The notes under the pieces: model-generated
What the model was told of the DNA's origin: nothing
The model's input: only the letters and a program-made list of their open reading frames with translations
Database searches by the model: none
Translations under genes and position numbers: made by a program
Assembly (NCBI GenBank): GCA_051418075.1
Contig: JBPRGG010000016.1
Coordinates: 20,476-84,475 of the forward strand
Length of the DNA: 64,000 nucleotides
Reading direction: 5' to 3'
Source of the DNA: JBPRGG01 sp051418075
GTDB lineage: Bacteria > Bacteroidota > Bacteroidia > Cytophagales > Cyclobacteriaceae
Shown: piece after piece, positions 28,023-37,236 of the stretch
Position numbering within the stretch: position 1 is the stretch's first letter
How the letters are laid out: each line of letters begins with the position of its first letter

Positions 28023-30048
28023 TCAGCTGATCAATCAATCCAGCCCCTATTTACTACAACATGCCTATAATCCGGTAAACTGGTATCCCTGGAGCCGTGA
28101 AGCCCTGGATAAAGCCCGTCAACAAGATAAGCCAATAATTGTATCCGTTGGCTATTCAGCCTGTCACTGGTGTCATGTTATGGAGAAGGAATCGTTTGAA
28201 AATGAAGAAGTAGCCAAAATCATGAACGAGCACTTTGTCTGCATCAAAGTAGACAGGGAAGAGCGACCAGACGTAGACCAAATCTATATGGATGCTGTGC
28301 AACTTATGGGTATCAATGGAGGCTGGCCTTTGAATGTCTTTCTGACTGCAGATCAAAAACCTTTCTACGGAGGCACCTATTTTCCTACCCGCAGCTGGCT
28401 TCAGCTATTAAACAATGTTTCCCAGGCTTACAAACAGCAAAATCAGGAAATAAAGGAATCTGCGGAAAAGTTTGTTCAGGCTATTTCTGTAAGTGATATT
28501 GTTAAATACGATCTGCAAAATCCTTTAAGCGAATTTAAGCAGGATGACCTTGACCAGATCTACCAAACATTTTCTGCAAAATTCGATCGGGAAAGAGGAG
28601 GTATGAACCGGGCACCTAAATTCCCCATGCCTTCTTATTGGTTGTTTGGGCTCAGATATTTTGCCCTTACCCAAAATGAATCGGTATTGACCCAGGTCAA
28701 TCTTACTTTAAAGGAAATGGCCAAAGGAGGCATTTATGATCAGATTGGAGGAGGGTTTGCCCGGTATTCCGTGGATGCCTATTGGTTTGTACCTCACTTT
28801 GAAAAAATGCTTTATGATAATGGACAGTTAGTGAGCCTATATGCTGAAGCCTACAGTGCTACCGGTGATCCTCATTTTAAACAGGTGGTATATCAAACCA
28901 TTGATTTTGTGGCCAGGGAACTTACCAATTCTGACGGGGGATTTTATGCTGCCCTGGATGCGGATAGTGAAGGTGAGGAAGGGAAATATTATGTTTGGGA
29001 TACCAGTGAATTCTTAACTGTGGTTTCAGAAGTTTTGCCTGAGGAAAATGCGTTGCTTATAGCTCAATTCTATCATCTTACTCAGGAAGGAAACTGGGAG
29101 CCTGGCAAAAATATTTTACTGAGAAAACAAGACCCTGATGAATTTGCCCGGGAACATGACCTTGAGCCGACATCATTCAAAAACAACCTTCAGAAAGCCA
29201 ATAAAGCTCTTATAGCCTATCGTCAAAAAAGAGTGAAGCCGGGACTGGATGATAAGATCCTGGCCGGATGGAATGCCCTGATGCTTCGCGGATTGGTCAA
29301 TGCTTACCAGGTATTTGCAGAGCCGGATTTTATCCAAATGGCGCTTAAAAATGCAGAATTTCTGGTTAATAACCTTATGAAAGGGCCTCAATTGTACCGT
29401 AATATTAAAAACGACCAACTTGGGGTGATTGCTTACCTGGAGGATTATGCCCTGTTGATTTTGGCCTTTACAGATTTGTACCAGGCAACTTTTGAAGAAA
29501 AATGGCTTCAAAAGGCTGATCAATTGATGACATATGTTTTGTCCCATTTTTATGATGAAAAGGAACATTTGTTTTATTTTACTGACAGCAGCTCTGATGC
29601 TTTAATTGCCAGGAAAAAAGAGATTTTTGACAATGTGATCCCCGCTTCTAATTCAGTGATGGCGCATGCCCTTTATCAATTGGGGATACTGCTGGAAAAT
29701 GACCATTACACCCAAATGAGCCTGAAAATGATTAAACAAATGGGAAAACTTTTACTGGAAGATCCCCAATACCTGAGCAATTGGGCCAGTTTATTCACTT
29801 TATTAGTCCAGCCAACGGCTGAAGTAGCGCTGATAGGTTCTGATATAAATGCATTAAAACATCAATTTTACCAGCAGTACTGGCCTAATAAAATACTAGC
29901 CGGAACCTATACTACAAGCCAGTTACCTTTGTTAAAAGAAAGATCTGCCATCAATGGTCAGGATACTATTTATGTATGCTTTAATAAAACCTGTCAGCTT
30001 CCGGTACATACTGTTGAGGAAGCCTGGAAACAAATCTTAAGATCCTGA
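28000..30048 (+). CDS. Thioredoxin-fold DUF255 protein (YyaL / SPATA20 family)
   Basis: This is a 682-residue protein of standard family length. The N-terminal thioredoxin-like domain (about 1-165) carries SPYLLQHAYNPVNWYPW, the CxxC motif CHWC and VDREERPDVD. The rest is an (alpha/alpha)6 barrel related to N-acyl-glucosamine epimerases, with GGIYDQIGGGFARYSVD, HFEKMLYDN and LDADSEGEEG. The biochemical activity of the family is unsettled. A redox or carbohydrate-related role is proposed from fold only. It overlaps the GSCFA gene by 23 bases. Confidence 0.93.
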   Translation: MNTSRKPNQLINQSSPYLLQHAYNPVNWYPWSREALDKARQQDKPIIVSVGYSACHWCHVMEKESFENEEVAKIMNEHFVCIKVDREERPDVDQIYMDAVQLMGINGGWPLNVFLTADQKPFYGGTYFPTRSWLQLLNNVSQAYKQQNQEIKESAEKFVQAISVSDIVKYDLQNPLSEFKQDDLDQIYQTFSAKFDRERGGMNRAPKFPMPSYWLFGLRYFALTQNESVLTQVNLTLKEMAKGGIYDQIGGGFARYSVDAYWFVPHFEKMLYDNGQLVSLYAEAYSATGDPHFKQVVYQTIDFVARELTNSDGGFYAALDADSEGEEGKYYVWDTSEFLTVVSEVLPEENALLIAQFYHLTQEGNWEPGKNILLRKQDPDEFAREHDLEPTSFKNNLQKANKALIAYRQKRVKPGLDDKILAGWNALMLRGLVNAYQVFAEPDFIQMALKNAEFLVNNLMKGPQLYRNIKNDQLGVIAYLEDYALLILAFTDLYQATFEEKWLQKADQLMTYVLSHFYDEKEHLFYFTDSSSDALIARKKEIFDNVIPASNSVMAHALYQLGILLENDHYTQMSLKMIKQMGKLLLEDPQYLSNWASLFTLLVQPTAEVALIGSDINALKHQFYQQYWPNKILAGTYTTSQLPLLKERSAINGQDTIYVCFNKTCQLPVHTVEEAWKQILRS

Positions 30049-30071
30049 AAGCAACCTGAAGAATTCAGGAT
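30042..30071 (+). terminator. Hairpin overlapping the end of the DUF255 gene
   Basis: ATCCTGAA (30042-30049) pairs with TTCAGGAT (30064-30071). The stem includes the stop codon. The T tract after it is weak, so termination here is only possible, not clear. Confidence 0.35.
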
Positions 30072-30311
30072 TTAGCCGCATTATAAAATTATGATTAAAT
30101 TTAAACCAAAGGAAATTTTTCAATTAGTAAAAATTTCACTTTTTTAATAGTATATTTGTTTATATGATTCCTTTGTGTCATCCGGGTAAAATATTGCATT
30201 TTAAGCCATTTCAGCTGATCAATCTTCAGCCCATATTTGATTGCTAAGCAACCCTTCCCGTTGCTATTAATCCTGTTTTCAATCAATGTTTCATTAATCT
30301 TTCTTCTTTTT

Positions 30312-31241
30312 ATGAATAAGTTCGTGTTGTTGATCCATGGTGGAGCCGGCACCATTTCTGAGCAATCTATTACTCCGGAAAAAGCTTCAGATTATAAAAA
30401 AGCCCTTCATAAAGCCTTAAAAGCGGGCGAAAAGATTTTATCAGCAGGGGGGAAAAGTCTGGATGCGGTGGAATCGGCAGTGGGGTCTATGGAGGATTGC
30501 CCACTATTTAACGCGGGTAAGGGATCTGTATTTAATGCACAGGGGACGCATGAAATGGAGTCTTCTATCATGTGTGGTAAAACTTTACAGGCAGGGGCGG
30601 CATCTGCCTTGTCCCGGATCAAAAACCCTGTAACTTTGGCCCGGAAAATACTGGAAGATGCCTATTATGTTTATTTAAATGGGGAAGGTGCGGCTGAATT
30701 TGCTCAAAAACATCAACTCTCAATGGCTGATGATGCCTATTTTTATACCCAGGAACGCTATGAGCAATGGCAAAAAGCCAGGGCAACCGGCGAAACCATC
30801 CTGGATCATAGCGGGGCTCATAAGTTTGGCACGGTTGGCGCAGTGGCGCTTGATTTGGAAGGAAATCTGGCCGCTGCCACTTCTACCGGAGGTCTCACCA
30901 ATAAAAGTTATGGCAGGATTGGGGACAGTCCAATCATTGGTACGGGTACCTATGCCAATAATTCTACTTGTGCAGTATCCTGTACCGGATATGGAGAATA
31001 CTTTATCAGAAATGTAGTCGCCTATGATATTTCCTGCTTAATGGAATATAAAAAACTGCCCCTGAAGGAAGCCTGTGAATTGGTTGTAATGAAAAAGTTG
31101 AAAAATATTGGTGGTGAAGGGGGATTAATTGCTTTGGATGCCAAAGGAAATTTTGATCTACCCTTTAATTCTGAAGGCATGTACCGTGGGTGGATAGATT
31201 CGGAAGAGCAGATTTTTCACACCCGGATATTCCGGCAGTAA
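30312..31241 (+). CDS. Isoaspartyl peptidase / plant-type L-asparaginase
   Basis: This is a 309-residue Ntn-hydrolase precursor. It has the N-terminal LIHGGAGT, the autocleavage and nucleophile Thr 174 in KFGTVGAVALD, the STGG oxyanion loop at 191-194, and GRIGDSPIIGTGTYA. Autocleavage before Thr 174 would give alpha and beta chains. It hydrolyses beta-aspartyl dipeptides and often L-asparagine. The frame is open from a TTG at 30237, which would add a hydrophobic leader of 25 residues (LLLILFSINVSLIFLLF). The ATG at 30312 matches the cytoplasmic family start and is preferred, but a secreted variant is not excluded. Confidence 0.9.
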   Translation: MNKFVLLIHGGAGTISEQSITPEKASDYKKALHKALKAGEKILSAGGKSLDAVESAVGSMEDCPLFNAGKGSVFNAQGTHEMESSIMCGKTLQAGAASALSRIKNPVTLARKILEDAYYVYLNGEGAAEFAQKHQLSMADDAYFYTQERYEQWQKARATGETILDHSGAHKFGTVGAVALDLEGNLAAATSTGGLTNKSYGRIGDSPIIGTGTYANNSTCAVSCTGYGEYFIRNVVAYDISCLMEYKKLPLKEACELVVMKKLKNIGGEGGLIALDAKGNFDLPFNSEGMYRGWIDSEEQIFHTRIFRQ

Positions 31242-31337
31242 AATAGATAAAAAAAGATTCTGTTAAATTGGCTGGATCCAGAAGTTGTGTACACTATAAC
31301 GTTATTGGTAATCCCAGATTTTAGCTAAAAAACAATT

Positions 31338-31398
31338 AGATAATGACGTTTTCTATGTAGATGTAGCGAGCTGTGGATGGTTTCAACAATCATTATCT
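31338..31398. repeat. Long imperfect palindrome downstream of the asparaginase gene
   Basis: AGATAATGA (31338-31346) and TCATTATCT (31390-31398) form a perfect 9-bp outer stem. The 43 bases between are partly complementary and have a TAGC-ga-GCT-like core. No T tract follows. It could be a REP/MITE-like element. The surrounding gap 31242-31712 holds no supported gene. Confidence 0.45.
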
Positions 31399-31534
31399 GC
31401 AATTTACTATCTTTTTCGCTCCAGGGCCGATAAACCCAGGCCCTTTAGTCAATGCTGTTGTCAAAATCTAATTGATTGGTTTTGAAGTAAATATCATTTT
31501 AAAGAATAATGGTATTAAAAAAGCGAAGGCACGA

Positions 31535-31610
31535 CAAAAAATTTGGGAACGAAGGTGTGCCCGGGTACGATGGCCTGAAGCAGAAAGGCCGCCAGGGTGT
31601 GGGAATTTTT
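31535..31610. other. GC-rich, hairpin-prone intergenic patch
   Basis: This short stretch is clearly more GC-rich than the AT-rich gap around it. It contains GGCC-N11-GGCC and a CCCGGG core. A separate AGGGCC/GGCCCT hairpin lies at 31423-31444. No protein-coding signal is convincing. It may be a mobile or dispersed intergenic element. Confidence 0.35.
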
Positions 31611-31664
31611 TCTCTCTTGATTTTATATTATCATCCCCTACTTTAAAGAGTTAACCTGGAAACA

Positions 31665-31691
31665 AAAACCTACCCCAACAGGGTAGGTTTT
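31665..31691 (-). terminator. Terminator of the susC-susD operon
   Basis: AAAACCTACCC (31665-31675) and GGGTAGGTTTT (31681-31691) form a perfect 11-bp stem with a 5-base loop. It lies 22 bases beyond the susD stop, with A-rich sequence on its left giving a U run for reverse-strand transcripts. It can also stop forward transcripts. Confidence 0.9.
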
Positions 31692-31712
31692 AAAAATCAG
31701 CATTATGAAAAA

Positions 31713-33146
31713 TCAGTATCCAAGATTCTGAGTCAAAGCAGGCGTGATCTCAATTTCATTCTGGGGAATGGGAAGTATCACTTCATAATCCTCAACCGAA
31801 AATTCCCAGCCATTCCCCTGAAAGTAATCATTCATCACAGGTTGTAGTCTATCTGTACGAACCAGGTCAAACCATCTATGACCTTCCTGGGCAAATTCAA
31901 TCCTTCGTTCGTGTTGCATTACCAGGGCAAATTCTGTCTGGGACAAACCGGTCAGAGGCTCCAGGCCAGCCCGTTCTCTTACCCTATTCAGGTATTCAAG
32001 GGCCTGATCTGTATTACCCAATTCATTGAGGGCTTCAGCATACATCAGCAAAACATCGGCATACCTTAATGCAGTAAAATTAATGCCGCCATCATCTCCG
32101 GCTAAAGCCTGAAAATCCACGAACTTAACACCATATTTTACCTGATCATAACTGCCATCCTGCAACAATAAGGAATCCCTGATGGTGGCCACCCGGCGAA
32201 GATCTCCTTCCTCATAACTGCCGGCTAAATCTGGAGTAACGACAATACGCCCTGACCCCTGCCGGTTATTAGGAAATATGGCCATGTCAAAATTTTCCGG
32301 AGCAAATACGCTGGTAAAGTCATTCCCTTCACCCATCATGCCGGACAAATACTTGACTTCAAAGATGGATTCTGGTAATTCATCATTGTTATTGGTAAAC
32401 AATGTTTGGTAATCCTCCTGAAGTTCATATTCATTCATATCGATCACCTCTTTCAATACATCAGCAGCCTGTTGGTGATTGCCCCGGGTCAAATATACTT
32501 TTCCCAATAAAGCCTTGGCCGCACCGGTAGAAGCCCTTGATTTTCCCAAATCCATATTATTTAACAGAGTAGCCGCCTCCTGCAGATCGCTGATGATCAG
32601 ATCATAAACTTCCTGAACCGGATTCCGGGTCCAGTCGTAGGAATTAACCTGGTCAGGACTTCTGAAGGTGTTGGTAACCAGGGGCACATCGCCGAAAAAT
32701 TGTACCAGATAAAAGTAATTTAAAGCCCTCAGAAACAAGGCTTCTCCCCGGAACTGTTGTATAGCTCCTTCATCAATATTAGCAGTTTCCAATTGATTAA
32801 TTATGTTATTACTCCGGGCAATGGTTCGATAAGTATTATCCCATACCCCAGCCACAAATCCATTAGCCGAGGTAAAATCTATCTCTTCCGCCTCAATTTC
32901 CGAAATGGAAGGAGAAGTCCACAAGATCCAGGCGTTGTCAGTAGTTAATTCAGCCAATCGTAAAAGGGTCGTACTGTAAAGTCCCTGCAACCCTGCATAG
33001 GTACCAAACATGGCAGCTTCAAAATCATTTTCCGTTTCATAAAAATCCAGTTCATTGATCCGGTTGGGCGGCTCAAGGGTGAGAAAGTCATTACAGGCAG
33101 TCAGGGTCAACATTAAAACCGAACTTATTAAAATATATCTTTTCAT
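31713..33146 (-). CDS. SusD/RagB-family nutrient-binding outer-membrane lipoprotein
   Basis: This is a 477-residue lipoprotein whose signal ends at LTAC (Cys 18), followed by NDFLTLEPPNRI, the usual SusD start. TPR-like helices of the RagB/SusD core are visible (LRALNYFYLVQFFGDVPLVT, AAKALLGKVYLTRGNHQQAADVL). The C-terminal region has the typical LMYAEALNELGNTDQALEYLNRVRERAG and HERRIEFAQEGHRWFDLVRT. It caps its SusC partner and binds glycans or peptides at the surface. It is co-transcribed with susC, 21 bases apart. No glycoside hydrolase or regulator adjoins the pair, so the substrate cannot be predicted. Confidence 0.95.
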   Translation of the reverse strand: MKRYILISSVLMLTLTACNDFLTLEPPNRINELDFYETENDFEAAMFGTYAGLQGLYSTTLLRLAELTTDNAWILWTSPSISEIEAEEIDFTSANGFVAGVWDNTYRTIARSNNIINQLETANIDEGAIQQFRGEALFLRALNYFYLVQFFGDVPLVTNTFRSPDQVNSYDWTRNPVQEVYDLIISDLQEAATLLNNMDLGKSRASTGAAKALLGKVYLTRGNHQQAADVLKEVIDMNEYELQEDYQTLFTNNNDELPESIFEVKYLSGMMGEGNDFTSVFAPENFDMAIFPNNRQGSGRIVVTPDLAGSYEEGDLRRVATIRDSLLLQDGSYDQVKYGVKFVDFQALAGDDGGINFTALRYADVLLMYAEALNELGNTDQALEYLNRVRERAGLEPLTGLSQTEFALVMQHERRIEFAQEGHRWFDLVRTDRLQPVMNDYFQGNGWEFSVEDYEVILPIPQNEIEITPALTQNLGY

Positions 33147-33167
33147 GATCTTTCAGTTTATTAAAGT

Positions 33168-36100
33168 TTAAAAGGTAAATTTTGCTCCCAAAGTATAGGT
33201 TCGGGGAAGTGGATAGGTAAAATCATCCAGTCCGGTATTGACTACCTCATCCCCGGCTGTACTTGATTCGGGATTAAAACCTGGATAGTCGGTAAAGGTA
33301 TAAAGGTTAGCTACGTTGAGGTAAACCGACATATTGGTCATATTCAACCTGGATACCAGGCTTTGAGGCAATTTATAAGCCAGATTGACATTTCTGATCC
33401 TGGTAAAGGAATTATCAAACAGCGCCTGGGTAGTTCCCCGGCCAAACCCCAAAGCATAATTGTTACGAATTGGACGGGGCCACTTGCCGCCTCCGGGATT
33501 AGCTTCTGAGAGCCAGCGATCTGCTGTAATGGCCAATTGATTCTGAACGGATGCTCCATTGATGACGGCATCATAAATCAGGGATTTCCCTCCATGAGAA
33601 CCATTTAATGAAATACCCAGGCTGAAATTTTTATAGGTAAACCTGTTATTGAACCCCCATACATAATCAGGCCAGGGATCTCCTACAATTTTGGCATCAT
33701 CAAATGATATTTGTCCATCTCCATTGACATCTTCAAAACGCAGATCCCCTGGTTGTGTACGCGGGTGACGGACAGGGGCATCCTGCAATTCTTCTTCATT
33801 CATAAATACCCCCTGCGCATTTAATAAGTAAAAACTGGAGATGGGATATCCCACTTCGGCAATCTGGTAGCGGGAAGTAAAGATCCGGCCTCCCTGGTTG
33901 GCCAGGCTCAGCACTTCATTTTCATTGGCATTGAATGTGAAATTACTGGTCCATTCAAAATCATTTGACTGTATGTTCACAGTTTGTAATCCAATTTCGA
34001 CTCCTCTGTTTTCAATATCTCCTATATTTTGGGTAGAAGTGCTGAAACCTGAAGCAGCCGGCAATTGTACTGCCAGTAATAGATCAGTTTTGGTATTTTG
34101 ATAAATATCTGTAGTTAATGAGATCCGCTCATTAAATAAACTCAAATCGAACCCAAAATTAACCTGCTCGGATCTTTCCCAGGTCAGATCATCGTTAGAC
34201 ATACTGGTAGGTACCAATCCTGGCCTCACCGAATTATTTGCGACATAATTCACTGCTGACAGCAACCCGATATGGGCATAATTACCGATCTGGTTGTTGC
34301 CGGAAAAGCCATAGCTTGCTCTCAATTTCAGGTTATTGATAAAGGTGAGATTACTCATAAATGGTTCTTCTGAGATATTGTAACCCAAAGAAAATGAAGA
34401 GAATGTACCCCATTTGTTGTTTTCTCCAAATTTGGAACTTCCGTCAGATCGTACCGTGGCTGTAACCAAATACTTCTCCCGGAAGGCATAATTCACCCTT
34501 CCCATCAGGGATAGCATAGACCATTCCGTGATTAAATGCGTACCAGCATTGACAATGCCAGCAGAAATATATTTGACATAGTCATTGGGAAAGTCTGAAG
34601 CACCGGCAGATAAACGGTCATAGCTATCTTTCTGAGCAGTAAATCCCACCAATGCATCCAGGGAATGCTCCTGATTAAAAATCTTCCTGTAATTTAAGGT
34701 GTTTTCATTTAGCCAATTGATGGTTTCATATTTAATAGATGCACCAGTTGGGGGATAATTTATGGCTGTATTTCTGGGCACCGAAGATGACCTGAACAAA
34801 TGAGTGACATTGGTATTATATTTAATTCCTGCCGAAGTCCTGAAGGTCAGTCCGTCTATAATTTCATACTCCAGAAAGGTGTTTGACAAAATATCGGCAG
34901 TTTTCCGGTTATCTTGAAACCCATTAGCCACACTTATCGGATTTCCTACCCAACCCAGTCCATCAGCTACATCATTGAAATCAAAATAAGGTTCACCCTC
35001 ACTGTCGTAAACCGGTATGGTGGGAGCGGCGGCCAGAGCCATGGTTATTAAACCTCCGTTGCCATAGTGTCCATTGGTATTGGGAAATCTACCATAAGCA
35101 TAAGAACCAGTCAGTGATGTGCCTATCTTGAGTTTTTCGGAAAGCAACACATCTACATTGGTTCTTAAATTAAACCTTTTATAATCAGAGGTAATGACAA
35201 TTCCCTGCTGATCGAAATACCCGCCTGATACAAAAAATTTTAGATTTTCATTACCAGTAACAGCAGAAACCTGGTAGTTTTGAACCGGGGCGGTTCGAAA
35301 AATCACATCCTGCCAGTTGGTATTGGTGGTAATAGATGCAGGATTACGAAATTCGGGACGTACCTGGCGGGATCGTGGCCTTTCACTATTGGGGTCATCA
35401 GCTGATCCTCCATCAAAAATCCGGGTGTTGTCCCGGCCCAGGGCTACATATGCGGCATATTGCTGAGCATCCAGCACCTCTATTTGATTTTCTACTTCCT
35501 GTAGGCCATAAGAAACATCCACATTGATACTTGATTGTCCGGTTTTTCCCCTTTTGGTGGTAATAATAATCACCCCATTTGACCCTCTGGAGCCGTAAAT
35601 GGCGGTAGCTGAGGCATCTTTGAGTACTTCAATCGATTCAATATCATTGGGATTGATAAAATTCAAAGGATTGATCCGCGTGGCAGTATTGTTAGCCATA
35701 TCTTCGGAGGAATAGGTATTCCTGCCAAAGTTAAGCATGTTGGAACCACCACCACCGGTACCAATGGGAAAACCATCAACTACATATAAAGGCTGATTGC
35801 CTCCGGTAATGGAGCTGATCCCTCTGATCATGACATTGGTGTTGCCACCGGGTGCTCCTGAAGTCTGAGAAATCTGGACACCGGGTACCTGGCCCTGCAA
35901 CATCTGATCAAAACTGATAGAAGAAGGCTGGATAATGTCTTCTCCCGAAACCCGTGAAATTGATCCGGTCATGTCTTTTCGGCGTTGGGTTCCGTAACCC
36001 ACCACCACTAATTCCTCCAATTGCTGTACATCTGCAGACATGGTCAAATCGATCACAGTTCTGCCATTGATTTCTACTTCCTGACTGGTAAAACCTACTG

Positions 36101-36356
36101 AACTAAAAACAAGGGTAGCCTGAGGAGCAACTTCAAGGCTGTAAACACCTTCAACATTTGTTACAGTACCATTACTGGATCCCTTTTCAACAACATTAAC
36201 TCCGGGAAGCCCTTCCCCATCTTCCTGGGAAGTGACCTTACCTGTCACTTGTTGGTCTTGAGCTGCCAAAGGCATGATAAAAAACCATTGGACCAAAAAA
36301 CTAAAAAAGAGTAGAAATCTGGGAGGAAACAAGAGATTTTGTAGCAATTTTTTCAT
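33168..36356 (-). CDS. SusC/RagA-family TonB-dependent outer-membrane transporter
   Basis: This is a 1062-residue transporter. A signal peptide is followed by a carboxypeptidase-regulatory-like beta-sandwich (residues about 35-115, VTGKVTSQEDGEGLPGVNVV). The plug comes next, with the SusC hallmark LEELVVVGYGTQRRKDMTGSIS and IRGISSITGGNQPLYVVDGFPI, then a 22-stranded barrel ending in the aromatic GAKFTF. No N-terminal TonB-interacting extension such as a FecR-signalling domain is present, so it is not obviously sigma/anti-sigma controlled. It pumps the ligand bound by the following SusD across the outer membrane using TonB energy. The leader region carries a conspicuous hairpin. Confidence 0.96.
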   Translation of the reverse strand: MKKLLQNLLFPPRFLLFFSFLVQWFFIMPLAAQDQQVTGKVTSQEDGEGLPGVNVVEKGSSNGTVTNVEGVYSLEVAPQATLVFSSVGFTSQEVEINGRTVIDLTMSADVQQLEELVVVGYGTQRRKDMTGSISRVSGEDIIQPSSISFDQMLQGQVPGVQISQTSGAPGGNTNVMIRGISSITGGNQPLYVVDGFPIGTGGGGSNMLNFGRNTYSSEDMANNTATRINPLNFINPNDIESIEVLKDASATAIYGSRGSNGVIIITTKRGKTGQSSINVDVSYGLQEVENQIEVLDAQQYAAYVALGRDNTRIFDGGSADDPNSERPRSRQVRPEFRNPASITTNTNWQDVIFRTAPVQNYQVSAVTGNENLKFFVSGGYFDQQGIVITSDYKRFNLRTNVDVLLSEKLKIGTSLTGSYAYGRFPNTNGHYGNGGLITMALAAAPTIPVYDSEGEPYFDFNDVADGLGWVGNPISVANGFQDNRKTADILSNTFLEYEIIDGLTFRTSAGIKYNTNVTHLFRSSSVPRNTAINYPPTGASIKYETINWLNENTLNYRKIFNQEHSLDALVGFTAQKDSYDRLSAGASDFPNDYVKYISAGIVNAGTHLITEWSMLSLMGRVNYAFREKYLVTATVRSDGSSKFGENNKWGTFSSFSLGYNISEEPFMSNLTFINNLKLRASYGFSGNNQIGNYAHIGLLSAVNYVANNSVRPGLVPTSMSNDDLTWERSEQVNFGFDLSLFNERISLTTDIYQNTKTDLLLAVQLPAASGFSTSTQNIGDIENRGVEIGLQTVNIQSNDFEWTSNFTFNANENEVLSLANQGGRIFTSRYQIAEVGYPISSFYLLNAQGVFMNEEELQDAPVRHPRTQPGDLRFEDVNGDGQISFDDAKIVGDPWPDYVWGFNNRFTYKNFSLGISLNGSHGGKSLIYDAVINGASVQNQLAITADRWLSEANPGGGKWPRPIRNNYALGFGRGTTQALFDNSFTRIRNVNLAYKLPQSLVSRLNMTNMSVYLNVANLYTFTDYPGFNPESSTAGDEVVNTGLDDFTYPLPRTYTLGAKFTF

Positions 36357-36436
36357 AATTTTGCACGTTATTTAATTAAACATTTAAATTCCCTGAGGAT
36401 CAGAGAAGCGGCAATTTCCTGATCCTCATCTTTTTA
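36356..36436 (+). ncRNA. Candidate antisense small RNA over the susC start (hypothesis)
   Basis: On the forward strand a perfect -7 box, TAATTTTG (36356-36363), covers the susC start codon. TGAGGATCAG (36394-36403) and CTGATCCTCA (36419-36428) form a perfect 10-bp stem followed by TCTTTTT, a good forward terminator although no forward gene precedes it. A transcript of about 65 bases would be antisense to the susC leader. The -33 TTTG is at a poor spacing (14), which weakens the promoter. Antisense RNAs repressing susC-like genes are known in Bacteroides. Otherwise this is simply a leader hairpin. Confidence 0.35.
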
Positions 36437-37236
36437 ACAGTTAAGCTTAAATATTCAAAGTCCAACTACATTCCGGCTGAATATATATTTTTATAGTCAG
36501 GGCTAATCTTTTAAAGTTATTCTTATTATTTATGGCGTTGCGAATCGTCTTGTTATTTTGCGGGAAAGCATGATAAAAACAGCTATCCCAGTTAAGGGGA
36601 TTATTCTGATGATTACCCCCATTTAAACTTTGAATCAGCTCCATTCCAGCAGAACTGTTTTGATCCTTCACTTTTGCCTTTCTATAGGATCTGTAGGTTA
36701 AAGCGCCTGAGTTTGGGAAAAATTGATCTTTTTTGACAATCATCATTGATTTACATTGATAAAAATGGTCTAAAAAAATAGCTACTTTTTATATTGATTA
36801 AACCTTGATCAAATAAGGTTTAATCAGATTTCAGGAATTAAGCCTATGACAAATATATTCAATGCTTTACGTATTTATAAGGGCATTCTGATAAAAAAGT
36901 GACACTTTTTGATAAAAAGAATTAATGTTAAATGATTATAACAGCGTTAAAGTGAACCGTATAATAAAAGACACAGTCTACTTTAATACATTTTGATATT
37001 GTATTTTATATAAAAAGATCATAGTGCCTAAGCAGTCATTTTGCTGTCCAGGAAACATTCATATGAAACAATAAAAAAGGGGCAGGCCAGACTGAAAATG
37101 TAGGTAGACAGGTGTGACAGACCAGGATGGCCGTGAGAGGTAGATTGATTATAAAATGCAGATAGCCAAATCATCCACTTATTACCTCATAAAAAACAGA
37201 TCTGCCAAACCAATAAAGTACTAAAATTACAACACA
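36437..37236. other. 800-base region without a supported gene
   Basis: This is the AT-rich upstream region of susC and the downstream region of the DoxX-fusion gene. AAAAAGTG-a-CACTTTTT (36894-36910) is a perfect compact palindrome that could be an operator. CAAATATA at 36850-36857 reads on the reverse strand as TATATTTG, a perfect -7 box pointing toward susC but with only a partial -33 box. A 99-codon reverse frame at 36447-36746 has no recognisable features. Confidence 0.4.

Noticed and set aside
31472..31654. 60-codon forward frame in the GC-rich patch
   Set aside because: The Arg/Pro/Cys-rich translation looks like read-through of a structured non-coding element, not a protein.
31713..36356. 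SusCD as part of a complete polysaccharide utilisation locus
   Set aside because: No glycoside hydrolase, lyase, sulfatase, hybrid sensor or ECF sigma/anti-sigma gene lies nearby, so a substrate class is not supported.
36447..36746. 99-codon reverse frame in the susC upstream region
   Set aside because: It has no family resemblance, an atypical amino-acid composition and no promoter or ribosome site. It is most likely chance in an AT-rich gap.
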